Positions 5,457 through 12,417 of a stretch of DNA of 12,527 nt are shown one piece after another. Each line of letters starts with the position of its first letter. Positions within the stretch are counted from its first letter, which is position 1. Source of the DNA: JANNHK01 sp034408875 (GTDB taxonomy: Bacteria; Actinomycetota; Acidimicrobiia; IMCC26256; PALSA-610); contig JAWXCJ010000349.1 of NCBI GenBank assembly GCA_034408875.1, positions 1-12,527 on the forward strand. Reading direction: 5' to 3'. The notes below the pieces were generated by a model, which ran no database searches, had not been told where the DNA came from, and worked only from the letters and a program-made list of their open reading frames with translations. The position numbers were made by a program, and so were the translations under genes.

Positions 5457-6389
5457 ATGTCCGATCCGTTGGTCGTTGCTCGCGCGCTCACGAAACGGTT
5501 CGACGCGTTTGTCGCCGTCGACGGCGTCGACTTCTCCATCGAGCGGGGTGAGGCGTTCGGGTTCCTCGGCCCCAACGGTGCCGGGAAGACCTCGACCATG
5601 CGCATGATCGGGTGTGTCTCACCGGTGAGTGGCGGCTCGCTGTCAGTACTCGGACTCGACCCCGCCGACGCCGGGCCCGCGATCCGGGCTCGCCTCGGCG
5701 TGGTCCCGCAGGAGGACAACCACGACACCGAACTGTCGGTGTGGGACAACCTCATGATCTACGGCCGCTACTTCGATATTCCCCGCGCCGAGATCCGCGA
5801 GCGCGCCACCGAGCTGCTCGACTTCGTGCAACTCTCCGACCGCCGCGACTCGAAGGTCGACCCGCTGTCGGGTGGAATGAAACGCCGGCTCACGATCGCC
5901 CGCGCGCTCATCAACAAACCCGAACTCATGCTGCTCGACGAACCCACGACCGGGCTCGACCCGCAGGCGCGCCACCTCGTATGGGACCGGCTCTACCGGC
6001 TCAAGCAGACCGGCGTCACGATCGTGCTCACGACGCATTACATGGACGAAGCCGAGCAGCTGTGCGACCGGCTCGTCATCATGGACCGCGGGAGCATCGT
6101 CGCCGAAGGCGCGCCGCGCGCACTGATCGACACGTACGCGACGCGCGAGGTCGTCGAACTGCGCTTCCACACCACCGACGCGCAGGCCGCGGCGTTGCCC
6201 CGCCTCGAACCGTTCGCCGATCGGGTGGAATCACTGGCCGATCGCATCGTCATGTACACGCCCGACGGCGACAAGACGGTGGCCATGCTCACGGCCGAAG
6301 GGGTAGAGCCGGCGGCCGTGCTCGTCCGCCGCGGCTCGCTCGAAGACGTGTTCCTGATCCTGACCGGACGCACGCTCGAGGAAGACTGA
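5457..6389 (+). CDS. ABC transporter ATP-binding protein, NodI/DrrA-like
   Basis: A 310-aa ATPase subunit of an ABC-2 type exporter. Walker A is GPNGAGKT (38-45), the Q-loop Q85 is in VVPQEDN, the signature LSGGM is at 138-142, Walker B LMLLDEP ends at 163 (D161, E162), GLDPQ is the D-loop and H194 the switch His: a complete active site. SGGMKRRLTIARALIN and ARHLVWDRL are particularly like NodI, the nodulation-factor exporter ATPase. The last 90 residues form the regulatory extension ending in GSLEDVFLILTGR, seen in drug exporters of the DrrA group. Its stop is 1 bp before the first permease, so the three genes form an operon. Expected to power export of a lipid, glycolipid or drug-like molecule from the cytoplasmic side; NodI annotation should not be read as Nod factor export. 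Confidence 0.94.
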   Translation: MSDPLVVARALTKRFDAFVAVDGVDFSIERGEAFGFLGPNGAGKTSTMRMIGCVSPVSGGSLSVLGLDPADAGPAIRARLGVVPQEDNHDTELSVWDNLMIYGRYFDIPRAEIRERATELLDFVQLSDRRDSKVDPLSGGMKRRLTIARALINKPELMLLDEPTTGLDPQARHLVWDRLYRLKQTGVTIVLTTHYMDEAEQLCDRLVIMDRGSIVAEGAPRALIDTYATREVVELRFHTTDAQAAALPRLEPFADRVESLADRIVMYTPDGDKTVAMLTAEGVEPAAVLVRRGSLEDVFLILTGRTLEED

Positions 6390-6390
6390 C

Positions 6391-7161
6391 ATGCCGGCGT
6401 CATCGGTCAACCGCGTTGTCGAGCGCGAAGCGCGTGTGTACTTCAAGCTGTGGCGCGGGCTCGCGTTCTCGACGTTCGTCGCGCCCGTGTTGTTTCTCGC
6501 GGCGATGGGCTTCGGTCTCGGTGACCTCGTCGACCAGAACTCCGGCGAAGTCGGCGGGGTCTCCTACCTCGAGTTCATCGCGCCCGGCCTGATGATCGCG
6601 AGCGCGGCGCAGATGGCGTCGGGGGAGGCGATGTGGCCCGTCCTGGCCGGCATGAAGTGGATGCGCTTCTACCACGGGATGATGGCGTCGCCGATGGAGG
6701 CCCGGCACATCTACGCGGGGCACCTCATCTGGAGCGGGCTGCGCGCGTGCCTCTCGGCCGCGGCGTTCCTCATCGTCGGTGCGTTGCTCGGCGCGATCCC
6801 GTCGTGGTGGGGGATCCTCGCGATACCCGTCGCGGCGCTCACCGCGGCCGCGGTGTCGGCGCCGCTTTCGGCGTACAGCGCCGCCCAGGAGAACGACATC
6901 TCGTTCCCCGTGATCCTGCGGCTCATCGTGATGCCGCTCTTCTTGTTCTCGGGCACGTTCTTCCCGATCAGCCAGTTACCCGAGTGGCTCCAGAAGGTCG
7001 CGCTGGCATCGCCGCTGTACCACGGCGTCGAACTGGCGCGGGCTGCGACGACGGGGGTGTTCGACTCGTCGATGTGGGCGCACCTCGCGGTGCTGGGCGT
7101 GTACATCGCGGTGGGTTCGGTCTTCGGCATCCGCACGTACTCGAACCGGTTGGCGCCGTGA
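6391..7161 (+). CDS. ABC-2 type permease, NodJ-like (first copy)
   Basis: A 256-aa integral membrane protein of the ABC-2/NodJ family with about six hydrophobic segments, the first at about 25-45 (LAFSTFVAPVLFLAAMGFGL) and the last near 234-249. Between the second and third segments lies the cytosolic stretch MRFYHGMMASPMEARHI, equivalent to the coupling region in NodJ. P182-LFLFSGTFFPISQLPE (183-198) is the conserved re-entrant/external loop region. ATG is 1 bp after the ATPase stop, and the stop overlaps the start of the second permease by 4 bases (GTGA). It resembles the next gene in layout and motifs but has clearly diverged, so the two probably pair as a heterodimer rather than being a recent duplication. 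Confidence 0.9.
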   Translation: MPASSVNRVVEREARVYFKLWRGLAFSTFVAPVLFLAAMGFGLGDLVDQNSGEVGGVSYLEFIAPGLMIASAAQMASGEAMWPVLAGMKWMRFYHGMMASPMEARHIYAGHLIWSGLRACLSAAAFLIVGALLGAIPSWWGILAIPVAALTAAAVSAPLSAYSAAQENDISFPVILRLIVMPLFLFSGTFFPISQLPEWLQKVALASPLYHGVELARAATTGVFDSSMWAHLAVLGVYIAVGSVFGIRTYSNRLAP

Positions 7162-7910
7162 TCACGGCCCGGATGCTCCGCCTCGTCGAGCGCAACGTGC
7201 TCGCGTACCGCCGCTCGTGGCTGCTTTTCATCTCCGGGTTCGCCGAGCCGGTGCTGTTCCTGCTGTCGATCGGGCTCGGTGTCGGCGAACTTGTCGGCGA
7301 TATCGACGGTGTCGACTACCAGGCGTTCGTGGCGCCCGGCATGCTCGCCGTCGCCGCGATGAACGGCGCGATCATCGACACGACGTTCAGCTTCTTCGTG
7401 AAGTACAAGTACGCGCACCTGTACGACGGTGTGGTCGCCACACCGCTCGACGGCGCCGACATCGCGATCGGCGAGGTGACATGGGCCTTGATGCGCGGTT
7501 TCGTGTACTCGACCGGGTTCCTCGTCACGATGCTCTTGTTCGGGCTCGTCGAGTCGTGGTGGGCGCTGCTCGCGGTCCCGGCCGCGCTCCTGATCTCGCT
7601 CGCGTTCGCGGGCGCCGGTCTCGCGGCGACCACGTACATGCGGTCGTTCATGGACTTCGACTACGTGAACATGGTGGCCGTGCCGCTGTTCCTGTTCTCG
7701 GCGACGTTCTTCCCGATCTCGCAGTACCCCGAAGCCCTCCAGGTCGTCGTGAAGGTCACCCCGCTCTACCAGGGCGTCGCGCTCGAGCGCGGCCTGATCC
7801 TCGGCGACCTGTCGTGGACGATGCTGCTGAACGCGCTCTACCTCGTGGTGATGGGAGCCATCGGGGTACGCATTGCCGCCCGCCGCGTCGGCGAGTTGCT
7901 CAAGCCGTAG
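7158..7910 (+). CDS. ABC-2 type permease, NodJ-like (second copy)
   Basis: A 250-aa membrane protein paralogous to the one before it. GTG at 7158 overlaps the previous stop in GTGA, indicating coupled translation, so I take this start although the frame is open far upstream. About six membrane segments are visible, with the cytosolic stretch YAHLYDGVVATPLDGADI between the second and third and the shared motif PLFLFSATFFPISQYPE (176-192), then TPLYQGVALERG. The N-terminal RLVERNVLAYRRSW is basic and should lie inside the cell. Together with the ATPase at 5457 and the permease at 6391 it makes a complete exporter. No clear terminator hairpin is seen in the 29 bp before the convergent small gene. 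Confidence 0.9.
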   Translation: MITARMLRLVERNVLAYRRSWLLFISGFAEPVLFLLSIGLGVGELVGDIDGVDYQAFVAPGMLAVAAMNGAIIDTTFSFFVKYKYAHLYDGVVATPLDGADIAIGEVTWALMRGFVYSTGFLVTMLLFGLVESWWALLAVPAALLISLAFAGAGLAATTYMRSFMDFDYVNMVAVPLFLFSATFFPISQYPEALQVVVKVTPLYQGVALERGLILGDLSWTMLLNALYLVVMGAIGVRIAARRVGELLKP

Positions 7911-7939
7911 CGGCGGCAGGAGGTCTGCGAGGAGCCCGG

Positions 7940-8209
7940 CTACTCCATCGGGAGTGCAGCGAGCCGCTCGAAGAGTTCGATCTTCTCGGCCTCGAAGTCT
8001 TCGAAGGGAATCTGCTTCGCGTCGAAGCGCTTGTGCAAGTCTTCGATGCGTGCGAGCAAATCTTCGGGCGAGTCGTTGCTGACGCTGATTTCGCCTTCTT
8101 CTTCGCCGTCTTCCTTGCGTTCCTGACGGGCCTCGCGCTTGGCCGATGCCTTGGCGCGCTTCGCCCGCTCTCGTTGCAACTTGTCGAACGTGGTGCGGCG
8201 GGTTGCCAT
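7940..8209 (-). CDS. Small charged protein with SHOCT-like C-terminus
   Basis: An 89-aa protein. Residues 1-32 are very basic (Arg/Lys with Ala; DKLQRERAKRAKASAKREARQ is likely a long helix that could touch nucleic acid or ribosome), 33-40 are acidic (EDGEEEGE), and 48-86 form two helices ending in IPFEDFEAEKIELFERLAAL. The last part resembles the SHOCT pattern, a short oligomerisation domain with a (I/L)-x-x-E-(E/D)-F-E-x-x-K-x-x-L core. ATG 8209 is fixed by a perfect AAGGAG (8220-8215) with a 5-nt spacer; longer versions from 8326 are unlikely. It lies between the ABC operon (convergent) and typA (divergent, 139 bp). Function is unknown; binding to the translation apparatus is possible from charge and neighbour but not shown. 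Confidence 0.72.
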   Translation of the reverse strand: MATRRTTFDKLQRERAKRAKASAKREARQERKEDGEEEGEISVSNDSPEDLLARIEDLHKRFDAKQIPFEDFEAEKIELFERLAALPME

Positions 8210-8214
8210 ATGAG

Positions 8215-8241
8215 CTCCTTGCGGGCCTTCGGGCAGCCCGC
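8215..8241 (-). promoter_or_regulatory. Strong Shine-Dalgarno abutted by a hairpin in the leader
   Basis: On the minus strand GCGGGC (8241-8236) and GCCCGC (8226-8221) form a 6-bp all-GC stem with a 9-nt loop. AAGGAG (8220-8215) begins at the next base, 5 nt before ATG 8209. A TAGCCT box at 8262-8257 could start a leader of about 40 nt. The structure may alter ribosome access; that is inference. Confidence 0.5.
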
Positions 8242-8336
8242 TCATCACAGGGAGCAAGGCTAGCGGGCGCGTCCTCGGCTTCCGGGCACCGGGCCGAGAT
8301 GCTCGGACCCGGGCAAAAATCGCCAAATTGGTCCAG

Positions 8337-8342
8337 TAGCCT
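8337..8342 (+). promoter_or_regulatory. Putative -10 box for leaderless typA
   Basis: TAGCCT (TAnnnT) ends 6 bp before ATG 8349, in a locally AT-richer stretch (8315-8330). No Shine-Dalgarno precedes the gene. No clear -35 box is seen. Confidence 0.5.
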
Positions 8343-8348
8343 TACCTG

Positions 8349-10184
8349 ATGCCCGAACGCGGAGATCTCCGCAACGTCGCGATCATCGCGCACGTTGACC
8401 ACGGCAAGACGACGCTGGTCGACGCGCTGCTGTGGCAGTCGGGCGCGTTTCGCGCCAACCAAGACGTCAACGAACGCGTCATGGACAGCAACGATCTCGA
8501 ACGCGAGAAGGGCATCACCATTCTCGCCAAGAACACCGCGGTCCGGTACGGCGACGTCACGCTCAACATCGTCGACACGCCCGGCCACGCCGACTTCGGC
8601 GGCGAAGTCGAGCGCGCCCTTGCCATGGTCGACGGGGTGCTGCTGCTCGTCGACGCGAGTGAGGGGCCGTTGCCGCAGACTCGGTTCGTGCTCCGCAAGA
8701 CGCTCGAGGCGCACCTGCCGGTGATCCTCGTGGTCAACAAGGTCGACCGCCCCGACGCCCGCATCGCCGAAGTCGTCGACGAGGTGTACGAGCTGTTCAT
8801 CGACCTCGACGCCGAAGAGCACCACATCGAGTTCCCGATCGTCTACGCCAACGCCCGGGCGGGGTGGGCGTCGCTCGACCCCGCGGTCGAGGGCAGCGAC
8901 CTCAAGCCGCTGTGCGAGCTGATCCTCGACCACATCCCGGCGCCGGTGTACGACGAAGGCCACCCGTTCCAGGCGATGGTCACCAACCTCGACGCGTCGC
9001 CCTACCTCGGCCGCCTTGCGCTGTGCCGGGTGCGTAACGGCACCGTGCGCAAGGGGCAACAGGTCGCGTGGTGCCGCATCGACGGCACGATCGAGAAGGC
9101 CAAGATCGCCGAGCTGTACCTCACCGACGCGCTCGACCGTGTCCCCGCCGAGGAAGCCGGGCCGGGCGACATCATCGCCGTTGCCGGTTTCGCCGACATC
9201 ACGATCGGCGAGACGCTCGCCGACGTCGACGACCCCCGTCCGCTGCCGCCGCTGACGGTCGACGAGCCGAGCTTGTCGATGACCGTCGGTATCAACACCT
9301 CGCCGCTCGCGGGTCAGGACGGCCAGAAGCTCACCGCCCGCCAGGTCGAGACGCGCCTCGGGCAGGAACTCGTCGGCAACGTGTCGCTGCGCGTGTTTCC
9401 AACCGAACGGCCCGACGCGTGGGAAGTGCAAGGGCGCGGCGAGCTGCAACTCGCGGTGCTGGTCGAGACCATGCGGCGCGAAGGATTCGAGCTGACCGTC
9501 GGCAAGCCGCAGGTCGTCATACGCGAGATCAACGGCAAGCGCCACGAACCAGTGGAACGTCTCACCGTTGACGTGCCCGAGGACTACGTCGGTGTCGTCA
9601 CCCAGCTGCTCGCGCTCCGCAAGGGCCGCATGGAACAGATGGTCAACCACGGCACCGGTTGGGTGCGCCTCGACTTCCGTGTGCCGGCGCGCGGCCTCAT
9701 CGGGTTCCGCACGGAGTTCATGACCGAGACGCGTGGTACCGGCATGCTGCACCACGTGTTCGACGGGTGGGCTCCGTGGTTCGGCGAGTTGCGTACGCGC
9801 CCGACCGGCAGCCTGGTGTCCGACCGGCGGGGCCTGACGACCGGCTACGCGCTCATGAACCTGCAGGAACGCGGCGCGATGCTCGTCAGCCCCGGCTACG
9901 AGGTCTACGAGGGCATGATCGTCGGCGAGAACGCACGCTCCGACGAGATGGACGTGAACCCCACGAAGGAAAAGCAGCTGACGAACCACCGAGCGTCGGG
10001 CTCCGACGACCTGGTGCGGCTCGTGCCGGCGCGTGTCATGTCGTTGGAACAGGCGCTCGAGTTCATCACCGAAGACGAGTGCGTCGAGGTCACGCCGAAG
10101 AACGTGCGCCTGCGCAAGGTGGCGCTCGCGCAAACGGCCCGGGCCCGCACCGCACGCGGCGCCAAGCGCCCGTCCGGCGACTAG
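8349..10184 (+). CDS. typA: Translational GTPase TypA/BipA
   Basis: A 611-aa ribosome-binding GTPase of the EF-G/LepA superfamily, full length for TypA (E. coli about 607 aa). The G domain has G1 AHVDHGKTT (14-22), switch I with REKGITI (52-58), G3 DTPGH (76-80) and G4 NKVD (130-133); the His following DTPG (H80) needed for GTP hydrolysis is present. An EF-Tu-like domain II follows (about 203-290), then the EF-G-like domain with QGRGELQLAVLVETMRREGFEL and the TypA-specific C-terminal domain (G-R-M-E-Q-M, ARGLIGFRTEF, NPTKEKQLTN, then a basic tail). It acts on the ribosome and is known for roles in stress, cold growth and 50S assembly. The start fits a leaderless transcript. It is monocistronic here and convergent with the lipoprotein gene, 18 bp apart. 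Confidence 0.97.
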   Translation: MPERGDLRNVAIIAHVDHGKTTLVDALLWQSGAFRANQDVNERVMDSNDLEREKGITILAKNTAVRYGDVTLNIVDTPGHADFGGEVERALAMVDGVLLLVDASEGPLPQTRFVLRKTLEAHLPVILVVNKVDRPDARIAEVVDEVYELFIDLDAEEHHIEFPIVYANARAGWASLDPAVEGSDLKPLCELILDHIPAPVYDEGHPFQAMVTNLDASPYLGRLALCRVRNGTVRKGQQVAWCRIDGTIEKAKIAELYLTDALDRVPAEEAGPGDIIAVAGFADITIGETLADVDDPRPLPPLTVDEPSLSMTVGINTSPLAGQDGQKLTARQVETRLGQELVGNVSLRVFPTERPDAWEVQGRGELQLAVLVETMRREGFELTVGKPQVVIREINGKRHEPVERLTVDVPEDYVGVVTQLLALRKGRMEQMVNHGTGWVRLDFRVPARGLIGFRTEFMTETRGTGMLHHVFDGWAPWFGELRTRPTGSLVSDRRGLTTGYALMNLQERGAMLVSPGYEVYEGMIVGENARSDEMDVNPTKEKQLTNHRASGSDDLVRLVPARVMSLEQALEFITEDECVEVTPKNVRLRKVALAQTARARTARGAKRPSGD

Positions 10185-10197
10185 CGCCGCCAACTCG

Positions 10198-10207
10198 CCT
10201 AGCTAGG
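10198..10207. repeat. 10-bp palindrome CCTAGCTAGG between convergent genes
   Basis: A perfect palindrome overlapping the TAG stop of the lipoprotein gene and 13 bp past the typA stop. It includes two CTAG tetramers, usually rare in such genomes. ACT and AGT just outside could lengthen a stem with a bulge. Too short for a convincing terminator. Confidence 0.4.
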
Positions 10208-10661
10208 AGTCGAGCAGCTCGCAGTCGTTCGCGTCGACGAACGCCGCGACGGGCGCCTCGTCACCGTCGTTCGCGCTCCGCGCGACGCTCTGCACGTTCT
10301 CGACGGCGCCGGGAGTGTCCTTCACGAACTCGAACGAGGGGATGACGTCGGCCATGTAGGTCTCGATCGCGGCCTGATCGCCGGCACCGCCCGCCTGCGC
10401 CGCCAGCCACGCCGAGTACCAAACGCACATGTTGGCGCGCTCGACGGCCGTCCGCGGCGAGGGTTCCTCGCCGCCACCGGCGGCCGCGAATGCCTCGAGA
10501 TCTGCGCTGCCCGGCGCGTTCGCGGGCCAGTCGTACTCGGTCGCCAGCTCCGCGATCGTGGCGTCCGATGCGTCGGAATCGTCGTCACCGCCGCATCCGG
10601 TCGTGAGCAGCGCAAACGAGATCGCGAGTGCGATCGCGACGACGGACACGGGCTTCCTCAT
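10203..10661 (-). CDS. Small secreted lipoprotein, function unknown
   Basis: A 152-aa predicted lipoprotein. MRKP is a short basic n-region, residues 5-19 are hydrophobic (VSVVAIALAISFALL) and L19-T-T-G-C23 is a fitting lipobox, so Cys23 should be lipidated and the protein anchored outside the membrane. An Asp/Ser-rich spacer follows (DDDSDASD), then a mainly helical domain with two further Cys (C79, C147) that could form a disulfide. I recognise no domain. GGAGGG lies 5-6 nt before ATG 10661. That ATG overlaps the hydrolase stop in ATGA, so it is the last gene of a four-gene coupled operon. It might be a substrate-binding or sensing partner of the membrane protein encoded first in the operon; this is inferred from position alone. 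Confidence 0.8.
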   Translation of the reverse strand: MRKPVSVVAIALAISFALLTTGCGGDDDSDASDATIAELATEYDWPANAPGSADLEAFAAAGGGEEPSPRTAVERANMCVWYSAWLAAQAGGAGDQAAIETYMADVIPSFEFVKDTPGAVENVQSVARSANDGDEAPVAAFVDANDCELLDS

Positions 10662-11716
10662 CGGTCCCTCCCTGCGAGCGCCGTAACATCCCGAGCGACA
10701 CGCGGCCGGCGCACCATGACCGCCTGATTCGCGTCTACGACATCGACGAGGTGCACGGCGACCACAACCCCGCTCACGGGGTCGGCCGCAAACCATGTGA
10801 CACCGAAGAACCCGGCGTGGCCGAAGCTACCCGCGTTCCACTCGTCGCCGAAGTAGTGGTCGGCGACGTCGAGCATGACACCGTGCCCGAGCCGGCACCA
10901 GCGCTCCAGCGTGCGATCCCACACGGGTTCGCCGCCGGTGAAGACGTGGCGCTTGACTTCGTTCGCGCCGGGCCGGGAGGGCGCCGACCCGGCCGCGCAT
11001 TCGAGGAGTTGCTCGGCGAACCGGCCGAGCGTCCGCATCGACGCGACCCAACCGAGCGCGGCGTTGTGCTCGAACGGCTCACTGAGGTAACGCTCGGCGA
11101 GGAGTGGGAACCGACGTTCGCCGCGCCACAACACGTTGACGGCGACCTCGGCCCGAGGATCGAGCGTCGGTGCCGTCCACGCGTCGCGGCCGTGCAACAG
11201 TTCCGGCACTGAACGTTCGACGGGCTCGCCGGTGACCACTTCGAGGACGGCGTTGAGCAGTTCCCAGCCCGCGAACTCCGTGTACTTGCCCGGGTGCGGG
11301 CCCGGCGCCGGGGTTTGGGTGAGCGCGAGCACCCGGCGCAGCGCGGGCGGGGCGAGCGCGGTGGCGAACGCGCCGACGCCACCGAGGCCGGCGCGGTGGC
11401 CGAGGACGTCGAGCAACGAGAACTCCGCGAGCGCGGGCGCGAGCCCTTCGAGGTGGCTGCCGAGGGAGTCCGTGAGCCTGAGCAACCCCGCGTCCTCGGC
11501 GGCGCACAGCGCGACCGCCAGTGCGGGCTTGCCCGCGCAGTAGACCCGAAACGGCGTGTCGGGCGTGATCGCCATGCCGAGGCCGTCGCAACCCCACGCG
11601 GCGTCGACATACGGCACGCCGCCGACCGATGCGTAGATCTGCCCGCGCGTCGCGATCCCGTCGCGGGCCCACGCTTCGATCGGGAGGACGGTGTCGCTCG
11701 CGCGCACTGCTGTCAT
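10658..11716 (-). CDS. Beta-lactamase/DD-peptidase-fold hydrolase with Cys at the nucleophile position
   Basis: A 352-aa protein of the class C beta-lactamase/serine hydrolase superfamily, normal length. TPFRVYC60-A-G-K63 lies where F-R-x-x-S-x-x-K is expected, so the nucleophilic Ser reads Cys (codon TGC at 11539-11537) while the Lys is kept. LDVLGHRAGL (102-111) is the usual LLxHxSGL helix and GHAGFFG (299-305) supplies the H-x-G third motif. The Y-x-N motif is not recognisable: in KYTEFAGWELL the Tyr is one place off and the Asn is absent. It may act as a Cys-dependent amidase, esterase or acyltransferase, or be a non-catalytic binder; a normal beta-lactamase is unlikely. There is no signal peptide, so it is probably cytosolic. 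GGGAG precedes ATG 11716, which overlaps the upstream stop in ATGA; the gene's own stop overlaps the lipoprotein ATG the same way. Confidence 0.83.
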   Translation of the reverse strand: MTAVRASDTVLPIEAWARDGIATRGQIYASVGGVPYVDAAWGCDGLGMAITPDTPFRVYCAGKPALAVALCAAEDAGLLRLTDSLGSHLEGLAPALAEFSLLDVLGHRAGLGGVGAFATALAPPALRRVLALTQTPAPGPHPGKYTEFAGWELLNAVLEVVTGEPVERSVPELLHGRDAWTAPTLDPRAEVAVNVLWRGERRFPLLAERYLSEPFEHNAALGWVASMRTLGRFAEQLLECAAGSAPSRPGANEVKRHVFTGGEPVWDRTLERWCRLGHGVMLDVADHYFGDEWNAGSFGHAGFFGVTWFAADPVSGVVVAVHLVDVVDANQAVMVRRPRVARDVTALAGRDR

Positions 11717-12417
11717 GTCTGCTCCCGTCCTGCTCGCGCGAGATCGCGGAAGCGGCACAGTGGCTCGAATGCGTCTTCGGGGAGCCGGCACATGCCGGCC
11801 GTGAACTCGGGCCGGGTGTACAGCCCGCCCGCGACCATCAGTTCGGGCAGGTCGCCGCTGAGTGATCCGCCCGGACCCCAGTACGCCTCCAGGATCGAGC
11901 ACCGGCCGGCGGCCCACAGCAGGTGCCCCTCGTACGGCAGCTCGGCCTCGAGGTCGGCGTCGGCGAACACGCCCTCGCCCCAGACGCGCGGCCTGCCCTC
12001 GCTGAACACGACGAAGTAGTCGCGGTCGCCGAGGGGCGTGTCGAGCATGCGGGCGTTCACGACCACGTCGGCGTCGGCGATCACGGGCGCGTCGACGGCC
12101 GGCAGGTGAACGAAGATGTCGCCGGGCGGCAGGGCGAAGAGCGCTCCGCTCCGAGTTCGGGCGCGCACGGTCGTGAGCTCGGCGAGCCGGCCCCGGCCCG
12201 ACAGCAGGCCGTGCATCGCGACGGCTCCGCCCTCGATGACAAGTTCCGGGTCGATGTCGCCGTCCGCGCCATCCGCGAGCGTGATCCAACCGTCGCGCAC
12301 CGACACGTGCACCGTCTCACCGCGGTCGCAGGCGACGAGTCCGACCGTGCGGTCGGGTCCGTCGACGTGAGCTCCGACCCACGCCCCGGCCGCTTCGGTG
12401 AGCTCCGTACTCGTCAT
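11713..12417 (-). CDS. 234-aa protein of unknown function, N-terminal half faintly SCP2-like
   Basis: I do not recognise this gene. The 234-aa product has no signal peptide or membrane segment and is acidic overall. Residues 22-85 (VHVSVRDGWITLADG, then PELVIEGGAVAMHGLLSGR) recall the strand-helix pattern of sterol-carrier-protein-2 domains, in which a small-residue turn precedes a helix ending in L-L-x-G-R; the match is by eye and weak. The rest is strand-rich (ADADVVVNARML, YFVVFSEGRPRVWGEGVF, GHLLWAAGRCSILEAYWGPGGSLSG) and ends in a Cys-containing, charged helix (C210, C221). GAGAGGA lies 8 nt before ATG 12417. Both ends are in ATGA overlaps with the membrane-protein and hydrolase genes, so the three products are probably needed together. 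Ligand binding or presentation to the hydrolase is conceivable. Confidence 0.72.
   Translation of the reverse strand: MTSTELTEAAGAWVGAHVDGPDRTVGLVACDRGETVHVSVRDGWITLADGADGDIDPELVIEGGAVAMHGLLSGRGRLAELTTVRARTRSGALFALPPGDIFVHLPAVDAPVIADADVVVNARMLDTPLGDRDYFVVFSEGRPRVWGEGVFADADLEAELPYEGHLLWAAGRCSILEAYWGPGGSLSGDLPELMVAGGLYTRPEFTAGMCRLPEDAFEPLCRFRDLARAGREQT

Noticed and set aside
7911..7939. Terminator between the second permease and the small gene
   Set aside because: Only a 4-bp stem (GCAG/CTGC) can be drawn; no convincing hairpin.
8274..8298. Second inverted repeat (CTCGGC / GCCGAG) upstream of typA
   Set aside because: Six base pairs with a 13-nt loop is expected by chance in sequence this GC-rich; no link to a start or stop codon.
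6711..10193. 1160-codon open frame on the minus strand across the permeases, small gene and typA
   Set aside because: It is antisense to four well-supported genes, its product is low-complexity (Arg/Ala/Glu/Val/His-rich) with no motif, and such open frames are a common effect of high GC.
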